This document shows positions 40,447 through 47,315 of a stretch of 47,315 nt of DNA, piece after piece; position 1 is the first letter of the stretch, and every line of letters starts with the position of its first letter. The stretch is from Xanthobacteraceae bacterium (GTDB taxonomy: Bacteria > Pseudomonadota > Alphaproteobacteria > Rhizobiales > Xanthobacteraceae): positions 1 to 47,315 of the forward strand of contig JASHPU010000108.1 in assembly GCA_030037885.1 (NCBI GenBank), given 5' to 3'. A program made the translations under genes and the position numbers. The notes beneath the pieces are model-generated. The model was not told the DNA's origin. It ran no database searches and worked only from the letters and a program-made list of their open reading frames with translations.

Positions 40447-41235
40447 TCACCGCCAATACGGCGCATAACCCGAAGAGCGCTGCTCGGCCTCGAGCAGCCG
40501 CAGCATCGCCGGCCATTCCAATACACCATAAGGCCGCCGCGCGCCCGGCTGATAGAGCTGCGCGGTGTGCGCCAGAACGTTCTCGCCCGGCATGGTCAAT
40601 TCGGTGCGCGCCGCCATGGCGTCAACCTGCGAACGGCACGACAACTCGAGCTGATACATGGTGTTGAACGCCTGCTGGATCGTGGCGCCGCAGCTCAACA
40701 GGCCGTGGTTGCGCATCACCATGGCGTCATGCGGCCCGAGATCGCTCACCAAACGCTCGCGCTCGTCGAGATCGATCGCCGGGCCTTCGTAGTCGTGATA
40801 GCCGAGGTGGCCGACGAAGCGGATTGAAGTCTGCGACAGCGGCAACAGCCCGCAGGCCATGGCCGAAACCGCCATGCCGGCGCGGGTGTGGGTGTGCAGC
40901 ACGCAGGCGACGTCGGGTCGCGCCTTATGGATGGCGCCATGGATCACATAACCGGAGACGTTGATGCCGTAGTCGGTATTCGGCTTCCACACGATGCTGC
41001 CCTCGACGTCGATCTTGACCAGGTTCGAGGCGGTGATCTCCTTGTAAAGGAGGCCGTAGAGATTGATCAAAAGATGCTCGGTGCCGGGAATGCGCGCCGT
41101 AATGTGGTTGTAGATCAGGTCGGTCATGCCATACTGGTCGACGAGCCGGTAGCAGGCGGCGAGATCCAACCGGGTCTGCCATTCCTGCACCGATACGTCG
41201 TTGCGGATGCACTTGAAGTCGGTCGAATAATTCAC
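40447..41235 (-). CDS. Class II aldolase/adducin family protein
   Basis: 262 aa. Zinc-site signatures: YNHITARIPG, VLHTHTRAGMAVSAM with two His, and VMRNHGLLSCG. Substrate candidates include fuculose- or ribulose-type phosphates and keto-acid or aromatic intermediates, as many Rhizobiales paralogues lie in aromatic catabolic clusters. GTG 41235 is chosen for the AAGGAAAGG site 7 bp upstream; an in-frame ATG at 41292 would add 19 unconserved residues. Confidence 0.8.
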   Translation of the reverse strand: MNYSTDFKCIRNDVSVQEWQTRLDLAACYRLVDQYGMTDLIYNHITARIPGTEHLLINLYGLLYKEITASNLVKIDVEGSIVWKPNTDYGINVSGYVIHGAIHKARPDVACVLHTHTRAGMAVSAMACGLLPLSQTSIRFVGHLGYHDYEGPAIDLDERERLVSDLGPHDAMVMRNHGLLSCGATIQQAFNTMYQLELSCRSQVDAMAARTELTMPGENVLAHTAQLYQPGARRPYGVLEWPAMLRLLEAEQRSSGYAPYWR

Positions 41236-41281
41236 GGCGGCGCCTTTCCTTCGCGTTTGACCATATCGCGCCAGGCGGATC

Positions 41282-41485
41282 ATGTCAGCCACCCAAACGG
41301 ATCGAACATCGGATCAACAGGCGGCCGCAGGCTGCGGCGTGTTGCGCAACGGCATCTGCCCGAATTGCGGCGGCAATTTCGCGCCGCGCCCGATCCGGCC
41401 GGCGGCGGCGCTCGCCAACAACCCGGCGTCGACGCAGCGCGTGTTCAATCCGGCCGGGTGCGCAGGAGCGCAGCGGGCGAATTGA
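41282..41485 (+). CDS. Truncated DUF1272-like zinc-ribbon protein
   Basis: 67 aa. The C-terminal half (ICPNCGGNFAPRPIRPA and NNPASTQRV) resembles the end of DUF1272 proteins, whose N-terminal cysteine-rich part is missing here; the first 20 residues are unrelated. The stop overlaps the next start (TGATG), which suggests it is still translated or was recently. It is probably a relic or a short derivative of a zinc-binding protein. Confidence 0.45.
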   Translation: MSATQTDRTSDQQAAAGCGVLRNGICPNCGGNFAPRPIRPAAALANNPASTQRVFNPAGCAGAQRAN

Positions 41486-42540
41486 TGACGCCCTTCACGT
41501 ACCGTTCGGATCCGGTGCGCGTCGTGTTCGGCGCCGGCGCAATTGCGGCGCTCGCCGCTGAGGCCGATTTTCACAAGATGTCGCGGCTCTTGGTGCTGTG
41601 CTCGCAAGACCGCGCCGATTATGCGCGGCGGCTGACTGTCGCTCTCGGCGATCGCATCGTCGATATCTGCAACGCGTCGGCGCCGAATATGCCGCGCGAT
41701 GCCTTCGACCGCATCGTCGCCGCTCTCAAGCGCATCGACGCCGGCGGCTTTGTCGTGGTCGGCGGCGGCTCGCCGATCGGGCTCGCCAAGGCGGCCGCTG
41801 CCGCAACCAAGCTCCCTTACATCGCCATCGTCACCACCTATTCGGGCTCGGAAATGGCGGCGCGCTGGTATGTCGGCGTCGCCGATCGGCGCGTCGGTGG
41901 CAACGACCGCGCCTGCCTGCCGGCGACCGCGATCTACGACCCGGAGCTGACGCTCGACCTACCGCCGCGCACCTCGGCGGCGAGCGGCATGAACGCCGTG
42001 GCCCACGCGGTGGAAAGTCTCTACGGCGTCGACACCAATCCGGTGGTGCAAACCATGGCCGAGGAAGCGGTGCGCCGGCTCGGCCAAAACCTTCCGCGCG
42101 TGGTCAAGGCGCCGCGCGATCTCGAGGCGCGCAGCGAGGTCTTGTACGGCGCCTGGCTTGTCGCGAATTTCCGCGCTGAAGTCGGCCTCGAACACGCCAT
42201 CGCGCAGCGGGTGCGGCAATGGTTCGACCTCGACCACGCCCATGCGCACGCGGTCGCCACGCCCTACGCGATCGGCTTCAACGCCGCCGCGGCGCCCGAC
42301 GCCATGGCGCGCATCAAGCGCGCGCTCGGCGTTGCCGACGCCGCCCGCGGCCTCTACGACCTCAACGTCCGGCTTGGCCTGCCAACCGGGCTCAAAGATC
42401 TCGGCCTGCGTGAAGCCGATATCGGCACGGCTGTCGAGGTGGCGAGCGCGGTGAAGATCGAGCACCCGCGGCTGGTCACAAAGGCCGACCTCGCCGAAAT
42501 CATTCGCCAAGCCTACCATGGCGCGCCGCCGCGCTTTTGA
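41485..42540 (+). CDS. Iron-containing alcohol dehydrogenase family, maleylacetate reductase-like
   Basis: 351 aa. Family features: N-terminal FGAGAIAALAAEA, the NAD-phosphate loop VVGGGSPIGLAKAAAAAT, IAIVTTYSGSEM, and metal-ligand histidines in NAVAHAVESLYG and LDHAHAHAVATPY. Length and motifs fit maleylacetate reductases, which reduce maleylacetate to 3-oxoadipate in chlorocatechol and resorcinol pathways. Neighbours (class II aldolase, molybdenum hydroxylase) fit aromatic-compound degradation; the actual substrate is inferred. Confidence 0.85.
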   Translation: MTPFTYRSDPVRVVFGAGAIAALAAEADFHKMSRLLVLCSQDRADYARRLTVALGDRIVDICNASAPNMPRDAFDRIVAALKRIDAGGFVVVGGGSPIGLAKAAAAATKLPYIAIVTTYSGSEMAARWYVGVADRRVGGNDRACLPATAIYDPELTLDLPPRTSAASGMNAVAHAVESLYGVDTNPVVQTMAEEAVRRLGQNLPRVVKAPRDLEARSEVLYGAWLVANFRAEVGLEHAIAQRVRQWFDLDHAHAHAVATPYAIGFNAAAAPDAMARIKRALGVADAARGLYDLNVRLGLPTGLKDLGLREADIGTAVEVASAVKIEHPRLVTKADLAEIIRQAYHGAPPRF

Positions 42541-42556
42541 GGCGGCAAGGACAAAG

Positions 42557-44899
42557 ATGCACACCAAGGGATCGGGAATGACGTGGGTCGGCCGTGCCAT
42601 CCGCCGGCTCGAGGACCCGGCTTTGGTCACCGGCCGCGGCCGCTTCACGGCCGATCTGAAGGCAGCGCATTGGGTGCGCTTCGTGCGCAGCCCGGTGGCG
42701 TCGGGCCGTATCGTGTCGATCGAGGCACCGCCCGGCGCGCTTGTTGTCCGCGCCGAAAATCTCGCCGCCGCGCGGCCGATCCGGCCGATGCTGCATAAGT
42801 TCAATTACCGGCCGATCGCGCAGCCGCTGCTCGCCCGGGACGTGGTGCGTTTTGTCGGCGAACCGATCGCTGCGGCCGTCGCGCCGTCGCCGGCCGAAGC
42901 GGAGGATGTTGCCGACCGCGTCGAGGTCGAGATCGCCGAAGCGCCGGCGGTTGTCGACGCGCGCGACGCGCTGCGGCCCGAGGCGCCGCGCGTTCACGAT
43001 GAGTGCGCGAGCAATGTGATCGTCGAGGCCAAGATCGAGACGCCGGAAAAATTTGCCGCGGCGCGCGCACGCGCGCACCGCACCATGGGCGTCACGTTGC
43101 GCTCGCATCGCCAGAACGCTACGCCGCTCGAGCCGCGTGCCGCGCACGCGGCCTACGATCCGGCATCCGGCCGCGTCACGCTGACCTGCACGACGCAGAT
43201 GCCGCATCTGCACCGCACCGCGATCGCCGACCTTTTGGGCTTTGCCGAATCCGAGCTGCGCGTGGTGGCGCCGGACGTCGGCGGCGGTTTCGGCCAGAAA
43301 ATGTCGCTGCCGCCGGAATACGTGGTGCTGGTGTACTTGGCGCGGCGACTGCGCAGCACCGTGGCGTGGAGCGAGGATCGCCGCGAGAATCTGATCGCCA
43401 GTTTTCACAGCCGCGATCAGCATGTCAGTCTCGAAGGCGCATTCGACGCCGCCGGCAAGCTTCTCGCGCTGTCGACCGACATCGTCGCCAATATCGGCGC
43501 CTATTCGTGCTTTCCCACGACGTGCGGCGTCGAACCCCTGATGGCGGCCGCCGAAATGCCCGGCCCGTACGACGTCCGCGCCTATTCATGCACCGCGCGC
43601 GGCGTCGCCACCCATACCTGTCCGATGGCGCCGTACCGCGGCGTGGCGCGCCCGGTCATTACGCTCGCCATCGAGCGGCTGATGGACAAGGCGGCAGAGG
43701 CGTTCGGCATAAGCCCGGTCGAAATCCGCCAGCGCAACCTGATCGGTTGCTTCCCCTACACGTCCGCCACGGGACTGACGTTCGACGAGGGCAGTTATCG
43801 CGAGGCGCTGGAGCAAGCTGCCGCCCGCATCGACCTCTCGGCCTTCCGCGCCCGCCAAGACGAGGCGCGCCGGCGCGGCGTCCATCTCGGCATTGGCTTT
43901 TCCACCTTCTCCGAACGAACCGGCTACGGCAGCCCGGCCTTTGCGGCACGCGGCATGGAGATTACGCCGGGCTGGGAGAGCGTAGAACTGGTCATGGACC
44001 CTTCGGGCGGCGTCGAGGCGCGCATCGGCGCGAGCCCGCACGGCCAGGGCCTGCGCACCACGCTTGCGCAAATCATCGCCGATCAGCTCGGCGTCGCGCC
44101 GGCCGACATACGCGTGCTGCACGGCGACACCGACCGCACGCCTTATGGCTGGGGCACGTTCGCCAGCCGCTCCCTGGTGATCGCCGGCGGTGCCTGCCTG
44201 TTGGCCTCACGCAAAATTCGCGACAAGCTTTTGCGCATCGCGAGCGAGGCGCTCGAGGCCGCGCCCGACGACGTTGTGCTGGAGGCCGGTACGGCGAAAG
44301 TCTCGGGCACCGACCGGGCCGTACCGATCGCGAGCTTGGCGCGCGCCGCCTATCATCAATCGTTTCGCTTCAAGGACAGCGATCCCGGCCTGCGCGCCGC
44401 CGCCGACTACGATCCGGAGGGCACCTTCTCCAATGCCTGCCATGTCGCCGTCGTTGAGGTCGATATCGAGACCGGGCGCGTCGCCCTGCAGCAATACGTC
44501 GTCGTGGAAGATGCCGGCCGCATCATCAATCCGATGATCGCCGACGGCCAGGTGCACGGTGGCGTGGCGCAAGGCATCGGCAACGCGCTGTTGGAGGAAA
44601 TCGTCTACGACCGTGACGGCAACATCCAAACCGCCACGCTTGCCGACTACACGCCGCCGACCGCGCGGGAGATTCCGCCGCTCGAACTTTTTCACATCGA
44701 AACGCCGACCGACGCCTCCATCACCGGCGCCAAGGGGTTGGGCGAAGGCGGCGCCATCGGCGCGCCCGCCGCCGTGCTCAATGCGGTCAACGATGCGCTT
44801 TCGCCGTTCGGCATATCGATCGATGAAGTGCCGGCGACGCCGCAGCGCATCCGTGCCGCGATAAGAGCGGTGAAGGACAGAGCAGGCGATTACAAATGA
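42557..44899 (+). CDS. Second orphan molybdopterin-binding large subunit (CoxL/XdhB family)
   Basis: 780 aa from ATG 42557 (AAGGACAAAG upstream); ATG 42578 is an alternative. Signatures: GRAIRRLEDPALVTGRGRFT, VGGGFGQKMSLPPEYVVL, the active-site loop at about 355-366 (CPMAPYRGVARP), GASPHGQGLRTTLAQ and GAKGLGEGGAIGAPAAV with the catalytic Glu. The loop is near the form II AYRGAGRP pattern. No small subunits are adjacent. It follows the maleylacetate-reductase-like gene by 16 bp, so it is likely in that operon. Confidence 0.92.
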   Translation: MHTKGSGMTWVGRAIRRLEDPALVTGRGRFTADLKAAHWVRFVRSPVASGRIVSIEAPPGALVVRAENLAAARPIRPMLHKFNYRPIAQPLLARDVVRFVGEPIAAAVAPSPAEAEDVADRVEVEIAEAPAVVDARDALRPEAPRVHDECASNVIVEAKIETPEKFAAARARAHRTMGVTLRSHRQNATPLEPRAAHAAYDPASGRVTLTCTTQMPHLHRTAIADLLGFAESELRVVAPDVGGGFGQKMSLPPEYVVLVYLARRLRSTVAWSEDRRENLIASFHSRDQHVSLEGAFDAAGKLLALSTDIVANIGAYSCFPTTCGVEPLMAAAEMPGPYDVRAYSCTARGVATHTCPMAPYRGVARPVITLAIERLMDKAAEAFGISPVEIRQRNLIGCFPYTSATGLTFDEGSYREALEQAAARIDLSAFRARQDEARRRGVHLGIGFSTFSERTGYGSPAFAARGMEITPGWESVELVMDPSGGVEARIGASPHGQGLRTTLAQIIADQLGVAPADIRVLHGDTDRTPYGWGTFASRSLVIAGGACLLASRKIRDKLLRIASEALEAAPDDVVLEAGTAKVSGTDRAVPIASLARAAYHQSFRFKDSDPGLRAAADYDPEGTFSNACHVAVVEVDIETGRVALQQYVVVEDAGRIINPMIADGQVHGGVAQGIGNALLEEIVYDRDGNIQTATLADYTPPTAREIPPLELFHIETPTDASITGAKGLGEGGAIGAPAAVLNAVNDALSPFGISIDEVPATPQRIRAAIRAVKDRAGDYK

Positions 44900-44921
44900 G
44901 AAGTGCTCAAGCGTCGCACGC

Positions 44922-45584
44922 TTATGCCGGCCGCTCGCGCGCCGAGACGATGGCGAGCCACAGATAGACTCCCAGCAAGGCGATCTCGGTGAGCACCACG
45001 AATGCGCTGCCGCCGTAGACGCTCGGGAAGAACAGCTCGACCATCGCCATGGACACCACCGAGGTGAGCCACACCACTGCGCCCCACGGCGCGGCAAGCC
45101 ACAGGCCGACCGCGGCGACGAGATCGATCACCGCAAAGAACACCGTCGCCGAGCGCCAAGCCATCGGCTGGGTTTCGAACGCCTGGTTGGCCGGCATCCC
45201 GATGCTGCAGATCTGCGCCCAATGATAGAGGCCTTTGACCAGCGACACCGCCGCCATGACGCGCAGGAACAGCACCAAATACTCGGTCCAGCTGCCGCCG
45301 GCCGGCGCCTTGGCGCGTACCGGCTCGATCAGATCGGCCGGCCGGGTGCCCCGGATGGCGACGCGGGCTGGCGCTTGACCGGCTGCCGGGGCTGCCGCTT
45401 GGGCGGGCCGCTGCGTCGTCGCTGGGGCGGCGATTGGAGCCGTCGTGACGGTAGTCGCCGGGGCCCGTATGGGCGCCGCCCCCTGGCTTTTGCCCTGCGG
45501 CGTAGCTTGCGGCACGCCTTGAGGCTTAGCTTGAGGCGTGGCTGGGCGCCGCGCGTGATCGCTCATGCTGTTCAAAAACCCCAT
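44922..45584 (-). CDS. DUF6163-like membrane protein with Pro/Ala/Gln-rich N-terminus
   Basis: 220 aa. The first ~90 residues are low-complexity (repeats of TPQGKSQG, APATT). The rest has about four transmembrane helices, starting near YLVLFLRVMAAVSLVKGLYHW and including LVAAVGLWLAAPWGAVVWL. This resembles a Rhizobiales integral membrane family (DUF6163). Function unknown. The ATG at 45584 is used; ATG 45566 would lose six residues. Divergent from hemB, with a 112-bp promoter gap. Confidence 0.7.
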   Translation of the reverse strand: MGFLNSMSDHARRPATPQAKPQGVPQATPQGKSQGAAPIRAPATTVTTAPIAAPATTQRPAQAAAPAAGQAPARVAIRGTRPADLIEPVRAKAPAGGSWTEYLVLFLRVMAAVSLVKGLYHWAQICSIGMPANQAFETQPMAWRSATVFFAVIDLVAAVGLWLAAPWGAVVWLTSVVSMAMVELFFPSVYGGSAFVVLTEIALLGVYLWLAIVSARERPA

Positions 45585-45663
45585 CCGCCCCAGTCAGAGA
45601 CGAGCGATAGAGACAACCCCAAATTCCGTCAACGCTGTGGCGGGCTGGGTCCGGACGGGTTAA

Positions 45664-46794
<1,131 letters not shown>

Positions 46795-46833
46795 CCGTCC
46801 CCGCCTGCGATCGAACCACGAGGCGGATGTGTG

Positions 46834-47315
46834 ATGCGTGAGGACGAGGACCATTTCCGGCAATCCATGCCGGTGTTGCGGCGGCTCATCATCCTGGTGG
46901 CGGTTATCACCGCTATTCCGGTCGCGATGTGGACCATTACGGCCGTGGTGCGAACCTATGTAGGTCCGCCGAAATTGCCGACGTTTCGGCCGATGGCGGC
47001 GGCGCCCGCCACAGTCGGTCCCAATGAAGCCGCTGCGGCTGCGGTCGCTGACGGAGCCGGCAAAGGCGAGCAGCGACCATTGGTCGACACCAATGCGACG
47101 ACGAGCGACGCCGGCGGCAGCGGCGGCATGACAGCCGACAATGCGAACGCGACCCCGGCTGTTGCGGCGCCACCGCCAGCCGCGTCCGATGCGATCCGGA
47201 CCGCAAGCCTGCCTGCCGCCAACGCGCCGGCGAACGCTGCACCGAGTCCGGCAGGTGGCGTCACGCAGTTTGCTAACGAGGATCAGCAGCCGCCGGCGAC
47301 CAAGTGGCCGGCCGC
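46834..47315 (+). CDS. Pro/Ala-rich membrane-anchored hypothetical protein (5' part, runs off the window)
   Basis: At least 160 codons, open at the right edge. A cytoplasmic N-terminus (MREDEDHFRQSMPVLRR), one transmembrane helix (residues about 18-37), then a long Ala/Pro/Asn-rich periplasmic region. It lies 39 bp after hemB and is possibly cotranscribed. No domain is recognised in the visible part. Confidence 0.6.
   Translation, partial: MREDEDHFRQSMPVLRRLIILVAVITAIPVAMWTITAVVRTYVGPPKLPTFRPMAAAPATVGPNEAAAAAVADGAGKGEQRPLVDTNATTSDAGGSGGMTADNANATPAVAAPPPAASDAIRTASLPAANAPANAAPSPAGGVTQFANEDQQPPATKWPA

Overview
High-GC alphaproteobacterial DNA. The Rhizobiales-type paralogues (an Asp-type HemB, Cox-like molybdenum hydroxylases, a Bug/TctC binding protein, REP-like palindromes and a DUF6163-like membrane protein) suggest a Bradyrhizobium/Rhodopseudomonas/Pseudolabrys-like soil bacterium. 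The species cannot be fixed from this window.

Layout. (1) 1-4658: 3' end of a respiratory complex operon (hyfF end, hyfG, hyfI, hyfB). The large subunit has lost the cysteines that bind NiFe, so this is an energy-converting hydrogenase-related (Ehr) complex rather than a working hydrogenase. (2) 4.7-9.4 kb: a broken HTH gene, a dihydroxyphthalate-decarboxylase-like protein divergent from a PhzF-family protein with a duplicated putative operator between them, a hicBA toxin-antitoxin pair inactivated by two frameshifts, recJ and a small ORF. (3) 9.6-16.8 kb, minus strand: an AEC permease, then a tightly overlapping six-gene lipid operon. In transcription order it encodes a TauD-like Fe/2OG oxygenase, a hotdog thioesterase, a fatty-acyl-AMP ligase fused to a desaturase, a second desaturase, an acyl carrier protein and a cyclopropane-synthase-like methyltransferase. 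(4) 17.3-25.1 kb, plus strand: an FMN 2-hydroxyacid dehydrogenase, then a putative new RiPP cassette. It contains an 83-residue Ala-rich precursor with nine Cys in a heptad register, a hairpin, a DUF692/MNIO enzyme, a winged-helix partner protein, a winged-helix/methyltransferase fusion, a HemN/HemW-like radical SAM enzyme and a CmoA-like methyltransferase. (5) 25.5-28.8 kb: an Smr-domain protein, a Bug/TctC binding protein, an orphan RHH antitoxin, a PIN remnant, and a Panacea (DUF4065) antitoxin with a candidate toxin. (6) 28.8-44.9 kb: catabolic genes, namely pccB, a complete three-subunit CoxLMS-type hydroxylase, an acyl-CoA-dehydrogenase-like flavoprotein, two further orphan molybdopterin large subunits, a 2OG-Fe oxygenase, a GT9 glycosyltransferase, a class II aldolase and a maleylacetate-reductase-like dehydrogenase, with palindromic repeats between them. 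(7) 44.9-47.3 kb: a DUF6163-like membrane protein, hemB, and the start of a Pro/Ala-rich membrane-anchored protein cut by the window edge.

The standout is regions 3 and 4 together: a fatty-acid activation/desaturation cassette facing a peptide-modification cassette across a roughly 465-bp divergent promoter region. The peptide cassette supplies a repetitive Cys substrate and four to five modifying proteins. The lipid cassette resembles JamABC-type (FAAL-desaturase-ACP) and partly ScoBCDE-type (ACP-FAAL-thioesterase-Fe/2OG oxygenase) systems. Whether the two make one lipopeptide-like product is inference.
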